A stretch of DNA of 64,000 nt. Origin: Pseudoxanthomonas gei. Its GTDB lineage: Bacteria > Pseudomonadota > Gammaproteobacteria > Xanthomonadales > Xanthomonadaceae. This document shows positions 52,801 through 60,840 of this stretch, one piece after another (the stretch's first letter is position 1; each line of letters starts with the position of its first letter). Under the pieces are notes generated by a model. It saw only the letters and a program-made list of their open reading frames with translations, was not told the origin of the DNA and did not search any database. The position numbers and the translations under genes were made by a program. The stretch lies in the NCBI RefSeq assembly GCF_010119615.1, contig NZ_QOVG01000002.1, forward strand, positions 62,001-126,000. Reading direction: 5' to 3'.

Positions 52801-52963
52801 GGCGGTGCTGGCGATGATCCCGCTGTCGCGCAGTGCGTTCTTCGGGCCGATGGCAGTGGCGATCATGGGCGGCCTGACGGTGGCCACCGCGCTGACCCTG
52901 CTGTTCCTGCCGGCGCTGTACGCGGCGTGGTTCAAGGTCAGGCCGGAAGAAGGCCGGGCATAG
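49802..52963 (+). CDS. RND efflux pump inner-membrane subunit (AcrB/MexB superfamily)
   Basis: The 1053-residue proton-driven exporter has two sets of six membrane helices and two large periplasmic loops. The start HRSLVLYAMIVLGLIGAWSY and QSEDPPFTFKVMVVRTVWPG are typical of the MdtBC/MexK-like or HAE1 branch. The proton-relay pair lies in LGLLVDDAIIAVEMMAIKM. The late helix region has LSGMIMRNSVILVDQIQQD. It acts with the upstream adaptor and a TolC channel, for which the tolC gene nearby is a good candidate. The substrate is not predictable. Confidence 0.92.
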   Translation: MKRFNLSEWALTHRSLVLYAMIVLGLIGAWSYRHLGQSEDPPFTFKVMVVRTVWPGAPADEVARQVTERIEKALMTTGSYEFIRSYSRPGESQVIFVARDSMHSDEIPALWYQVRKKVGDIRATLPEGVVGPFFNDEFGDTFGNIYALTGPGFDYAVMKDYAERIQLELQRVADVGKVELVGLQDEKVWIELSNTKLATLGIPLSVVQQALDQQNAVTSAGFFETTSDRVQLRVSGHFESVKDIRDFPIQAGGRSLRLGDIAEVHRGFADPSAPKMRFMGQDAIGLAVAMKSGGDIIALGKTLDAQFERLQKTLPMGMELRKVSDQPHSVQDSVGEFVRVLTEAVVIVLLVSFFSLGLRTGLVVAVTIPLVLAMTFAVMHYFNIGLHKISLGALVLALGLLVDDAIIAVEMMAIKMEQGFDRMRAASFAYTSTAFPMLTGTLVTAAGFLPIATAASGTGEYTRSLFQVVTIALVVSWIAAVLFIPYLGDKMLPDLHQPRPPKPGSLAARWHGLRERLADRHPAFARVLAPKAHKGNDHDPYQTGFYQRYRKLLDACLRHRWLVIGVTVLAFVLSIVLFRFVPQQFFPDSTRPELMVDLELAEGSSLRSTQAQAEKLEKLLARRTDIDNYVAYVGTGSPRFYLPLDQQLPQANFTQFVVTAKDLPAREALRSWLIKEVGPQFPQLQFRVTRLENGPPVGYPIQFRVAGEHIDRVQALAQQVAAQVRRNPNVTNVNLDWDEPSKVVRLTIDQDRARALGLSTADVSHFLTSSLSGLRVSTYREGNELIEILLRGPGQERARLDMLGSLAVPTPNGSVPLSQVADIAYAFEDGIIWHRNRLPTVTVRADIRDGVTPPSVTAAILPTLEKIRADLPQGYLLETGGTVEDSGRGQKSIAAGLPLFLLAVATLLMLQLRSFSRMALVMLTAPLGLIGVTFALLVFRVPFGFVAMLGTIALSGMIMRNSVILVDQIQQDIDAGHDRWHAIIDATVRRFRPIVLTALAAVLAMIPLSRSAFFGPMAVAIMGGLTVATALTLLFLPALYAAWFKVRPEEGRA

Positions 52964-53117
52964 GGCGGGCCCCGGCCTTCCGTCGCCGGGCCGCATCGCC
53001 TGCCAACTCGCCCGCCCGCGGTGCGGCGACGCGTTGTCCCGCCTTTTCCCGCCGTGACATGATGCCGGCGCCGACGGTCCAGGTCGCGCGCCCCCATCAT
53101 TGCCGGGAGAGGAAAGC

Positions 53118-53555
53118 ATGCATACCACTGCCGCTTCGCCACGTCGCTGGACCTTCTGGGTCATCGCCTTCATCGCGCTGCTGTGGAACCTGATCGGCAT
53201 GGCGTTCTTCGTCATGCAGGTCCGCCTGACTCCGGAAATGCTTGCCGCCATGCCCGCCGCGCAGCGTGCCGTGTATGCCGCCACCCCGGCCTGGATCAAC
53301 ATCGTGTTCGGCGTGGCCGTGGTGTCCGGCGTGCTGGGTGCAATCAGCCTGTTGCTGAAGAAACGCTGGGCCGTGCCGTTGTTCCTGGTGTCGCTGCTGG
53401 CCATCGTGGTGCAACTGCTCGGCGCCTACGCGGTGACACCGGTATGGCAGTCTTCCGGAGCGGCGGGGCTGGCGTTGCCGGTGATGCTGGTGGTGATCGC
53501 CTTGTACCTGTGGTGGTACGCGCGCGACGCGGCGGCCAAGGCCTGGATTTCCTGA
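53118..53555 (+). CDS. Small membrane protein with four predicted helices
   Basis: The 145-residue protein has helices at about 12-32, 55-78, 85-108 and 112-135 (for example FWVIAFIALLWNLIGMAFFV and LPVMLVVIALYLWWYARDAA). The MLAAMPAAQRAVYAATPAWI segment between the first two is typical of a hypothetical family often labelled sugar-transporter-like in this bacterial group. GAGAGGAAAGC precedes the ATG. Function unknown. Confidence 0.72.
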   Translation: MHTTAASPRRWTFWVIAFIALLWNLIGMAFFVMQVRLTPEMLAAMPAAQRAVYAATPAWINIVFGVAVVSGVLGAISLLLKKRWAVPLFLVSLLAIVVQLLGAYAVTPVWQSSGAAGLALPVMLVVIALYLWWYARDAAAKAWIS

Positions 53556-53964
53556 GCCCGCCGATGGCGGACTGCGCGGCGCGTGGCGCTCGCGTCCCGC
53601 AACCTTCGCTGCCACCGCAGCGGCCACGGGCGCGCGTGAAAATCTTGCTGTCGCGCAGCATCAGGCGGACCGCGCACGGCGCGCGCGGGCGCCAGCCTGG
53701 CGACACGCGGTGGCCGATGTTTTCCAAATGGCCGCCAGTATTGGGTTTTCGCCGGGGCTCAAAGTCCGCGCCGCGGCGCAGTCCGCCGGGCCTGCAAGAA
53801 AACGTGACGCAGACCTTGTTATTCGGCGAGCGACTCACTAGGGTCGGGGGTATGGGGTTGGGCCGGGACACTGGCAACGGCCTCCCATCGGCAGGCCCCA
53901 GGGGGAACTCGGGCAGGTCGTCATTCATTCGCCTCCCGCATCATTTTCTCTAGGAGCTTTGTCC
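53556..53964. other. Intergenic region with probable promoter for the protease operon
   Basis: These 409 bases carry no convincing gene. A sigma-70-like pair TTGTTA (53816-53821) and TAGGGT (53839-53844) with a 17-base spacer stands about 120 bases before the small secreted protein gene. The rest is GC-rich and featureless. Confidence 0.4.
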
Positions 53965-54321
53965 GTGAAATCCAGCACACCCAGGAATCTACTGGCGACC
54001 GCAGCCGTCCTGCTCGGCGCAGCCAGCGTCGTGGCACCGGCCGCAGCGCAGTCACAGATCAACAAAGGCAAGCGCGACCTCGGCGACTTCGTCCGCGGCA
54101 ACGAAAACAGCAAAGGCAAGCGCGTCACCCCGCCCAAGACCGAGCAGGAAGCGGTCGCCCGCAAGCGCGTCACCGCGCAGGGCCTGGTCGAACTGGAGTT
54201 GCCGGAGGACCGCATGGTCAACCTGGTGGCGGTACGCAATGCGGATGGCACGGTGAGCTACCGGCACCAGGACGAAAATGCAGCGCCGGTCGAGCAGGCC
54301 GCACAGGGAGAAGTGAAATGA
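53965..54321 (+). CDS. Small secreted protein translationally coupled to a metalloprotease
   Basis: The 118-residue protein has a signal peptide (NLLATAAVLLGAASVVAPAAAQ) and a basic mature part (INKGKRDLGDFVRGNENSKG, then TEQEAVARKRVTAQGLVELE). It starts with GTG, 8 bases from TAGGAG; a TTG six bases upstream is possible. Its stop overlaps the start of the protease gene as ATGA, so the two are made together. It could be a chaperone, inhibitor or cofactor of the protease; no family is recognised. Confidence 0.7.
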   Translation: MKSSTPRNLLATAAVLLGAASVVAPAAAQSQINKGKRDLGDFVRGNENSKGKRVTPPKTEQEAVARKRVTAQGLVELELPEDRMVNLVAVRNADGTVSYRHQDENAAPVEQAAQGEVK

Positions 54322-55931
54322 AGAAGACCCTGCTGATTTCCGCGCTGTCGGCTGCACTGTTCGCCGGCAACGCCGTCGCCGCCAACATCATTCCGATCAA
54401 CGCCGACCCTGCCGGCCAGGGACTCAACGACCCGACCGCGCTGGCACCGGCCGGCGGCAACCCGGGCGTCACCATCGGTGAACAACGCCGCATCGCCTAC
54501 CAGTACGCGGCCGACCTGTGGGGCGCCGTGCTGGTGAGTCCGGTCAATATCCGCGTGCAGGCCAGCTTCCAGGCGCTGCAATGCGACGCCGCCGGCACCG
54601 TGCTGGGTTCGGCCGGTACTTCCCCCATCTACGTACTCACCGAGACGGGCAAGCCGGACACCCTTTATCACGGCGCACTGGCCGACTCGCTGGTCGGCCA
54701 GGACCTGCAGAACGGGGCCGGCGTCGACATCATCAGCCGCTTCAACTCATCCTACGGCCTGACCAATCCCAACGGCACCGCCTGTTCGCCGGGTTCGGGC
54801 TGGTACTACGGCCTGGATGGCAACACGCCGGCCGGCAAGACCAACTTCCTCAACGTGGTCATGCACGAGATCGCCCACGGCCTGGGCTTCTCCGGCTTCG
54901 GCAGCGTGACCACCGGCGCGCCGCTGGCCGGGTACCAGGACATCTACTCGCGCTTCGCCTGGAACAACGTCACCAACCAGGGCTGGTACCAGATGACCAA
55001 CGCCGGCCGCGTGGCGGCGGTCATCGGTGGCAACCTGGCCTTCCGTGGTCCCATCGTGACCAGCCAGGTCCCGCTGGTACTGGACGAAAAGATCGCCTTG
55101 CGCGCCAGCGGCACGGTCAGCGGTGACTACAGCTACGGCACCGCGGCCTTCGGCCCGGGGGCCACGGCGGCCAACTTCACCGGCAGCGTGGTACTGGTCA
55201 ACGACGGCAGCGCAACGCCATCGCAAGGCTGCGCGGCCTCGCCGGCCGGCGCCTACACCGGCAAAATCGCCATCGTCGACCGCGGCACCTGCGCCTTTGA
55301 GATCAAGGCCAGGTTCGCGCAGAACGCCGGCGCCACGGCGGTGATCGTCGCCAACAACGTCAATGCGCTCATCTCGATGGCCGACGATGCGAGCGTGACG
55401 GCCACGGTGCCAACGCTGAGCGTGTCTTCGGTCGATGGCGCGGCCATCAAGGCCGGCCTGCCGGGTGTCAACGTGACCCTGGCTGCGATCCCGGGCCGCC
55501 TGGCCGGTGCCGATGCCAGCGGTTATGCCTTGCTGTATTCGCCCAACCCGGTCGCATCGGGTTCCTCGTTCTCGCACTACGACACCAGCACCACTCCCAA
55601 TGCGTTGATGGAACCGGCGATCACCCAGACCCTGGCCGCCAACTACAACGTCGACCTGACCCCCGCACTGTTCCAGGACGAAGGCTGGACGCTCACCGAA
55701 GGCAACGCCAAGATCGCCGGCTGCGACACCGGCATCCCGGTCGCGGAAGTGGGTGGCCTGATCATCGGCGCCAACGTGATCGCGCAGAACAACCTCTGCC
55801 AGATCAGCTCGGCCAACCAGACGGCGTACACGACCTGCATGACCAACTTCCGCACCAAGCTGCGTGCCGGTGGCCTGATCAATACCACCCAGGCCGGCAA
55901 GCTGCAGGCCTGCGTCGCCCGCAACCGCTGA
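54318..55931 (+). CDS. Secreted zinc metalloprotease with inserted PA domain
   Basis: The 537-residue protein has a signal peptide (KKTLLISALSAALFAGNAVA). The zinc motif is HEIAHGLGF at 183-191. A protease-associated (PA) domain at about 265-395 (GKIAIVDRGTCAFEIKARFA, GATAVIVANN) lies between this motif and a downstream SHYDTSTTPNALMEP (His420, Met431), which may supply the third zinc ligand or the metzincin-type Met-turn. The C-terminal 70 residues hold four cysteines. It is probably an extracellular protease. Coupled to the small gene in front and ended by a clear terminator. Confidence 0.8.
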   Translation: MKKTLLISALSAALFAGNAVAANIIPINADPAGQGLNDPTALAPAGGNPGVTIGEQRRIAYQYAADLWGAVLVSPVNIRVQASFQALQCDAAGTVLGSAGTSPIYVLTETGKPDTLYHGALADSLVGQDLQNGAGVDIISRFNSSYGLTNPNGTACSPGSGWYYGLDGNTPAGKTNFLNVVMHEIAHGLGFSGFGSVTTGAPLAGYQDIYSRFAWNNVTNQGWYQMTNAGRVAAVIGGNLAFRGPIVTSQVPLVLDEKIALRASGTVSGDYSYGTAAFGPGATAANFTGSVVLVNDGSATPSQGCAASPAGAYTGKIAIVDRGTCAFEIKARFAQNAGATAVIVANNVNALISMADDASVTATVPTLSVSSVDGAAIKAGLPGVNVTLAAIPGRLAGADASGYALLYSPNPVASGSSFSHYDTSTTPNALMEPAITQTLAANYNVDLTPALFQDEGWTLTEGNAKIAGCDTGIPVAEVGGLIIGANVIAQNNLCQISSANQTAYTTCMTNFRTKLRAGGLINTTQAGKLQACVARNR

Positions 55932-55954
55932 ACCACGCTGTATTGAAAGAAGAG

Positions 55955-55983
55955 AACCGGCGCCTCGTGCGCCGGTTTTTTTT
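55955..55983 (+). terminator. Rho-independent terminator of the protease operon
   Basis: AACCGGCGC-CTCGT-GCGCCGGTT followed by a run of eight T. The stem is perfect and sits 24 bases after the protease stop, the clearest terminator in the window. Confidence 0.92.
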
Positions 55984-56185
55984 GCGCGGTCCGCTACCGC
56001 GCGCAGGTGCTTTGCATAGGGCGGGCCCGGCCCGTCATTGCATGCGGATGCATGCCCGGGGGCATCACGAACGCCGTTGCGAAACTTAACCGCTCGCCTG
56101 CCTTGCAACGACCGGTGGCGTTTCCTCACTCGCGATTCACCGCGCGCCGTCGAGACTCGCCGCAACATCCACCAAGGAGCTCTAC

Positions 56186-56851
56186 ATGAAAACTTTCAGG
56201 CATGCCTGTCTTGCACTGGTCATCGCCACCGGCCTGGGCGTCGGCGCGACCGCCGCGGCGCAGACGGTCGGCTACAACATCAGGACCGGCGATGTGTGGG
56301 TGGATTCGCGACTGGGCGAAATCAACGACTACGGCCAGCGCTACCGCGACCCCTTCGTCAACGAGATGACCAGCTACTACGGTGCGCCGCGCAGCCTGGT
56401 GGTCGAGTTGCTGGAGCGTCGCCGCTGGGCACCGGCCGATGTGTATTACGCCTGCGCACTGGCCCATTCCATGGGCATTCCCTGCGGCAACGTGGTGCGT
56501 GAATACGATCGCCATCCCGGCCAGGGCTGGGGCGCGGTCGCCAAGCGCTACGGCATCAAGCCGGGCTCGAAGGCTTTCCATGCGCTGAAGCGCGGCACCG
56601 TGTCCACCTACGATCGCTGGGGTTATCCGGTGGTGCTGGATCGCCCGGTCCGCGTAGACTGGTCCAAGCATGGTCCGGGCAAGTCGAAAGGCAACAACGG
56701 CAACAGCCATGGCAATTACGGCAACAACGGCGGCAAGGCCAAGGGTCCGTCGCATGGCGACAACGGCCATGGCAATGACAAGGGCCATGGCAACGACAAG
56801 GGCCACGGCAACGACAAGGGCAAGGACAAGGGCCACGGCAAGGGCAAGTAA
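56186..56851 (+). CDS. Secreted protein with GHGNDKG-repeat tail
   Basis: The 221-residue protein has a signal peptide (ACLALVIATGLGVGATAAA), then a globular part of about 140 residues (DVWVDSRLGEINDYGQRYRD, DPFVNEMTSYYGAPRSLVVE, two cysteines in YYACALAHSMGIPCG). The last 50 residues are low complexity with repeats of GHGNDK and HGNYGNN, rich in His, Gly and Lys. The tail could bind metal or stay disordered. AAGGAGCTCTAC is a strong ribosome binding site. Function unknown. Confidence 0.75.
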   Translation: MKTFRHACLALVIATGLGVGATAAAQTVGYNIRTGDVWVDSRLGEINDYGQRYRDPFVNEMTSYYGAPRSLVVELLERRRWAPADVYYACALAHSMGIPCGNVVREYDRHPGQGWGAVAKRYGIKPGSKAFHALKRGTVSTYDRWGYPVVLDRPVRVDWSKHGPGKSKGNNGNSHGNYGNNGGKAKGPSHGDNGHGNDKGHGNDKGHGNDKGKDKGHGKGK

Positions 56852-56880
56852 TCGGTTTTGATGCCTTCGCGATAACCCGA

Positions 56881-56910
56881 CAATGGCGGCCACTGGCCGC
56901 CATTGTCTTA
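56881..56910 (+). terminator. Probable terminator after the GHGNDK protein gene
   Basis: CAATGGCGGCC-ACT-GGCCGCCATTG is a perfect 11-base-pair hairpin 29 bases after the stop, followed by TCTTAT, a short T-containing stretch. Confidence 0.65.
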
Positions 56911-57082
56911 TCTGGGCCCAGCGCACATCGGCCGCACGCGGGTGCCGGGCACCGGCTTGCAATAAGGCAGGCAATGCCGGCGTGACGGATCCGATGCTGG
57001 CCCAGCCTCGCCCTCGAACCCGTTTTCAATGGTGCGGGCCAATGCCTGGCTTGTTGCCAAGGTATTTCCACGCGGAGGTTAC

Positions 57083-58651
57083 GTGGACACCGAAGTGCTC
57101 ATCGTGGGTGCCGGGCCGACCGGTCTGATGCTGGCCAACCAGCTCGCACGGCGCGGCGTGCACAGCCTGCTTATCGACCGCCACGCGCAACCGGCGCGCG
57201 AGACCCGCGCGCTGGGCGTGCAGGCCCGCACGCTGGAGATCTATGCGCAGCTCGGCGTCGTCGAGCGCGCGCTGGCCCTGGGCAAGCGCGCCACCGGAGC
57301 GCAACTGTGGACACAGGGACGCAAGGCCGCGCGCGTGCCCCTGATCGACGCCGGCAGCCTGCTCACCCCGTATCCCTGCATCCTGGTGCTGGGCCAGGAC
57401 GACAACGAACGCATCCTTGGCGACCGCCTGGCCGACTGGGACCAGCCGGTCCACTGGAATACATCGCTGCAGTCGCTGCAGCAGCGCGACGGCCATGTCA
57501 CCGCCACCCTGGCGGTCGCCGCTGGTGCCGTCCGTGAAGTGCGCGCGCGCTGGGTCGCCGGCTGCGACGGCTCGCACAGCACGGTGCGCGCGCTCAACGG
57601 CATTCCCTTCGAGGGTGCACCCTACGAGCACGTCTTCTACGTCGCCGACGTGCAGGCCAGTGGCAGCATGGCGCCGGCGCAGGTCAATGTGTTCCTGTGG
57701 AAGCAGACCTTCCATCTGCTCTTCCCATTGCGCGGCGATGACCACTGGCGGATCGTCGGCATCCTGCCGCCGGCACTGGCCGGCCGCGACGACGTGGACT
57801 TCGACGCGGTGTTGCCGTCACTGCGCGGCGAGACCGGGCTGCACATAGCGGTCGATCGATGCAGCTGGTTCTCGACCTATCGCATCCACCATCGCCGCGC
57901 GGCGCGGTTCCGCGCCGGGCGCTGCTTCCTGCTTGGCGATGCGGCCCACATCCACAGCCCGGTCGGCGCGCAGGGCATGAACACCGGCCTGCAGGATGCC
58001 TACAACCTGGCCTGGAAGCTGGCGCTGGTGGTCAACCGCCAGGCCCGCGAATCGCTGCTGCATTCCTACGAGGACGAACGCATCCCGGTGGCCACGCGCC
58101 TGCTCGACACCACCGATCGCGCCTTCCGCCTGGTGGTGTCGGCGCATCCGCTCGCCGCCCTGTTGCGCACCCAGGTGCTGGCGCGCGTCGTGGCGCTGGC
58201 CATGCGCAACCGGCGCCTGCAGGAACTGGCCTTCCGCACCGTCTCGCAGATCGGCATCCACTACCGCGACAGCGCGCTGTCGGTGTCCGATCCGCGGCTG
58301 CCGGCGCGCTCGGTGCAGGCAGGCGACCGCTTTCCCTGGCTGCGGCTGGTACTGCAGCCCGGCGAGCCGGCCCAGGACCTGTTCCAGGCGCTCGAGGACA
58401 CCCACTTCCACCTGCTGCTGTTCGGGCAGCTGCCGCCGCCGGCCCTGTCCGGTTTCAACGGCCTGTTGCGCACCCACGTGGTACCGGACGACGCACGCAA
58501 CCACGGTGAACTCGAACGTGCCGGCATCCCCGCCGTGTCGTTCTTCCTGCTGCGCCCCGACGGGCATGTGGGGCTGTGCGGAAGCAGGGCCGAGGCTGCG
58601 GAACTGGCCGCCTACGCGGAAGCACGCCTGGGCCTGCGCACGATGGCGTGA
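57083..58651 (+). CDS. FAD-dependent aromatic-ring-type monooxygenase (PheA/TfdB family)
   Basis: The 522-residue flavoprotein hydroxylase has the dinucleotide-binding start VLIVGAGPTGLMLANQLARRG, the DG motif in GCDGSHSTVRALNG, and the FAD/ribityl motif FLLGDAAHIHSPVGAQGMNTGLQ (split here between two strands) followed by DAYNLAWKLALV. The C-terminal thioredoxin-like domain (about 400-520) fits phenol-hydroxylase-type members. It oxidises an aromatic or polyketide-like substrate with NAD(P)H and oxygen. GGAGG five bases before GTG 57083 sets the start. Single-gene unit; substrate unknown. Confidence 0.88.
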   Translation: MDTEVLIVGAGPTGLMLANQLARRGVHSLLIDRHAQPARETRALGVQARTLEIYAQLGVVERALALGKRATGAQLWTQGRKAARVPLIDAGSLLTPYPCILVLGQDDNERILGDRLADWDQPVHWNTSLQSLQQRDGHVTATLAVAAGAVREVRARWVAGCDGSHSTVRALNGIPFEGAPYEHVFYVADVQASGSMAPAQVNVFLWKQTFHLLFPLRGDDHWRIVGILPPALAGRDDVDFDAVLPSLRGETGLHIAVDRCSWFSTYRIHHRRAARFRAGRCFLLGDAAHIHSPVGAQGMNTGLQDAYNLAWKLALVVNRQARESLLHSYEDERIPVATRLLDTTDRAFRLVVSAHPLAALLRTQVLARVVALAMRNRRLQELAFRTVSQIGIHYRDSALSVSDPRLPARSVQAGDRFPWLRLVLQPGEPAQDLFQALEDTHFHLLLFGQLPPPALSGFNGLLRTHVVPDDARNHGELERAGIPAVSFFLLRPDGHVGLCGSRAEAAELAAYAEARLGLRTMA

Positions 58652-58694
58652 GGCCATGCAGGTGCACTGCGCGCATCACCTCGCAGGCGCGGTC

Positions 58695-58973
58695 TCATTG
58701 CCGGCGTCGACGTTTCCACCAGCCTGCGGCCGCATCGGCGGCCGCGCGCAACAGCATCACCGCGAAGACCAGGATGGCCACGACCGTACTCAGCAGGGCC
58801 AGGGCAATGAATGGCGCCGGGTGCAGGCCCTTGTCACCCTGGCTGGCGACGGCCGCCAGTGCACACAGCAGCGGCAGCACGATGGCCGCTATGAAGAGAC
58901 GGAACAGGCGTGGATAGGCGATGGTCGGCACCTGGTCATCGTAGCCCTGGCCGGGTGGGGCATGCCTGCTCAA
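58695..58973 (-). CDS. Small two-helix membrane protein coupled to COG4705-like gene
   Basis: The 92-residue protein has two membrane helices (FRLFIAAIVLPLLCALAAVA and FIALALLSTVVAILVFAVML) and a basic tail (WWKRRRRQ). The TTG start overlaps the upstream stop codon as TTGA, so it would be made by reinitiation after the four-repeat membrane protein. No ATG is available at the N-terminus, and a downstream GTG (VPTIAYP) is the alternative. Function unknown. Confidence 0.6.
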   Translation of the reverse strand: MSRHAPPGQGYDDQVPTIAYPRLFRLFIAAIVLPLLCALAAVASQGDKGLHPAPFIALALLSTVVAILVFAVMLLRAAADAAAGWWKRRRRQ

Positions 58974-59734
58974 GCGGTTGCCCCGGTCCGCAGCCGCCGC
59001 ATCGACAGCCCGACCATGCCGACCAGCATTGCGAACAGGATCAATGAAGAACCCAGGGTGCCGAAGTCCAGGCCGCCCTTGTCCAGCGGCTTGGTCAGCA
59101 GGTCGCCGAAGGTGGCGCCGAACGGCCGCGTGAGCACGAATGCGATCCAGAACAGGACTACCCGGTTCACCTGCCGGATGCGCGAGGCAAGCGCGGTCAG
59201 CAGGATCAGGCTGCCGATCAGCAGCGCGCCACCACCGAAACCCAGTCCCGAATCGTCGGCCAGGAAATCCCCCAGCGCGGTGCCCAGCGTGTTGGAGAAC
59301 AGCACCGCGGTCCAGTAGAAGGCCTCGGACCGGGGCGAGCGGATGTCGCTGACCGACAGTGTCTTTTCCGACCACTTCCACAGCACCAGCACCAGCGCCA
59401 GGCCGCCGGCCAGCAGGCTCGCGCCCAATGCGTAACCCAGCCCGAGCGTGCGGTCGAGGAAGTCCGACAGGGTGGTGCCCGCGGTGCTGGTGGCCAGCAC
59501 CACCGACCAGAACAGCAGTGGATGGAAGCGGCGCGCGCGCAGTTGCAACGCAAGCAGGCCCAGGAACGCGCTGAACAGGACAGCCGAGCTGAGCAGGTAG
59601 CCCAGTTGCAGGGTCATGGACAACAGGTCGCCCGCGGTTTCGCCCAGCGTGGTGGCTGCAATTTTCATCACCCAGAAGCCCAGGCCCACGGCCGCCACCT
59701 TGCTGCCCGTCACCGCCACGCTGGAAGCCTGCAT
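58970..59734 (-). CDS. COG4705-like integral membrane protein with four-fold internal repeat
   Basis: The 254-residue protein has about eight helices. Four related segments are seen: KIAATTLGETAGDLLSMTL, STAGTTLSDFLDRTLGLGY, SNTLGTALGDFLADDSGLGF and TRPFGATFGDLLTKPLDKGG. Each has T-x3-GD or T-x2-SD followed by a short amphipathic stretch ending GLGY or similar, so acidic and Thr residues would line a symmetric core. This suits a transporter or ion-binding protein. The family is uncharacterised to my knowledge. Confidence 0.72.
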   Translation of the reverse strand: MQASSVAVTGSKVAAVGLGFWVMKIAATTLGETAGDLLSMTLQLGYLLSSAVLFSAFLGLLALQLRARRFHPLLFWSVVLATSTAGTTLSDFLDRTLGLGYALGASLLAGGLALVLVLWKWSEKTLSVSDIRSPRSEAFYWTAVLFSNTLGTALGDFLADDSGLGFGGGALLIGSLILLTALASRIRQVNRVVLFWIAFVLTRPFGATFGDLLTKPLDKGGLDFGTLGSSLILFAMLVGMVGLSMRRLRTGATA

Positions 59735-59896
59735 CGCCGCACCTCCTCAGGAATCGAGTGCGATCGTGGTCAAGCGCCAGTCGGAAACAGGTCGTAGCGG
59801 TGTTTGCAGCGAGTTAAGCCACCGGCATCGGTTCAGCCGCCGGCGTGGCCGGCCCCAGGGAATGTTGTCTAGAAGCCGCTGGCTGAAGGTCGTTGG

Positions 59897-60169
59897 CTAG
59901 AGGCCGTAGGACAAGGTCAGGAAGGGCAGCAGCACGACCCTGGCTTCCTGCAGCCAGCGGAACAGTGGCAAGGAGGCCGAACTGATCGCGCGCGCCATGG
60001 TGGAGCCGTCGCGGACGTAGGTGTGGTTGTTCCTGACCAGCAGGCCCTGCTCCAGCTCCGCACCGGTTGCACGTATGTCCTGGCCGTCGAAGGGCCCGTC
60101 GCGCAACATCACCATGACACGGCAATCGGGTTGCGCTGCTGCGGGAACGGCGGGCCGCGATGGAACCAT
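59897..60169 (-). CDS. Possible small protein of unknown function
   Basis: The 90-residue frame has a good ribosome binding region (CAGGAGCAACAGGAA) before its ATG, and a sequence with ordinary amino-acid use (CRVMVMLRDGPFDGQDIRAT). A hydrophobic C-terminus (VVLLPFLTLSYGL) follows. No family is recognised. It is divergent from the EamA-type gene, 120 bases away. Confidence 0.4.
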   Translation of the reverse strand: MVPSRPAVPAAAQPDCRVMVMLRDGPFDGQDIRATGAELEQGLLVRNNHTYVRDGSTMARAISSASLPLFRWLQEARVVLLPFLTLSYGL

Positions 60170-60289
60170 TTCCTGTTGCTCCTGTTTTTCCTGATTGTAG
60201 GCTGCAACGCCAGCGCCTGCCGTGGCGGGTATGCTGCGGCGACAGGCCAACCCGCCTGTTCCTCTCCTCAGGCATCGGTGCTGCAGACC

Positions 60290-60742
60290 ATGGCCACTTC
60301 CAGTTCCTGGTTCTTCTGGGCCGCGTTGTCAGCCTGCTTCGCGGCGCTCACGGCGATATTGGCCAAGCTGGGGATCCAGGGCGTGGATTCGGACTTCGCC
60401 ACGCTGTTCCGCACGGTCATCATCGTATTCGTGCTGGCCGCGTTCGTGTCGCTGGCGGGCAAGTGGACCGACCCGCGCCTGCTTTCGCCGCGCAAGGTGC
60501 TGTTCCTCAGTCTGTCGGCGCTGGCAACGGGCGCCTCCTGGGTCTGCTATTTCCGCGCATTGCAGGTCGGCGCCGCCTCGCAGGTGGCGCCGGTGGACAA
60601 GTTCAGCCTGGTGCTGGTGGCGGTCTTCGCCTACGCCTTCCTGGGCGAGCGTCCCTCATGGCGCGAATGGCTGGGCATCGGCCTGGTCGCCGTCGGCGTG
60701 GTGGTGATTGCGCTGGCCGGCAAGCGCGCGACCGGCGCCTGA
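60290..60742 (+). CDS. EamA/DMT family transporter, single-unit type
   Basis: The 150-residue protein has five membrane helices forming one EamA unit (WFFWAALSACFAALTAILAK at the start, YFRALQVGAASQVAPVDKFS in the middle, SWREWLGIGLVAVGVVVIAL at the end). Such half-size members form dimers and export metabolites. The ATG at 60290 gives the canonical N-terminus. Confidence 0.85.
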   Translation: MATSSSWFFWAALSACFAALTAILAKLGIQGVDSDFATLFRTVIIVFVLAAFVSLAGKWTDPRLLSPRKVLFLSLSALATGASWVCYFRALQVGAASQVAPVDKFSLVLVAVFAYAFLGERPSWREWLGIGLVAVGVVVIALAGKRATGA

Positions 60743-60840
60743 TACTGCATCGGCCCGTATCGCCTCAGCCGCCTCGTTTGCGGCCAACCAGTGGGCTGAA
60801 AAGCATCATTGCGATTCGACGCACACGATGCGTAGACGCA

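Noticed and set aside
48542..53404. Open frame of 1620 codons on the minus strand
   Set aside because: It is the antisense shadow of the RND adaptor and pump genes. Its product is rich in His, Gln, Arg and Gly without domains, a known result of GC-rich codon bias on the opposite strand.
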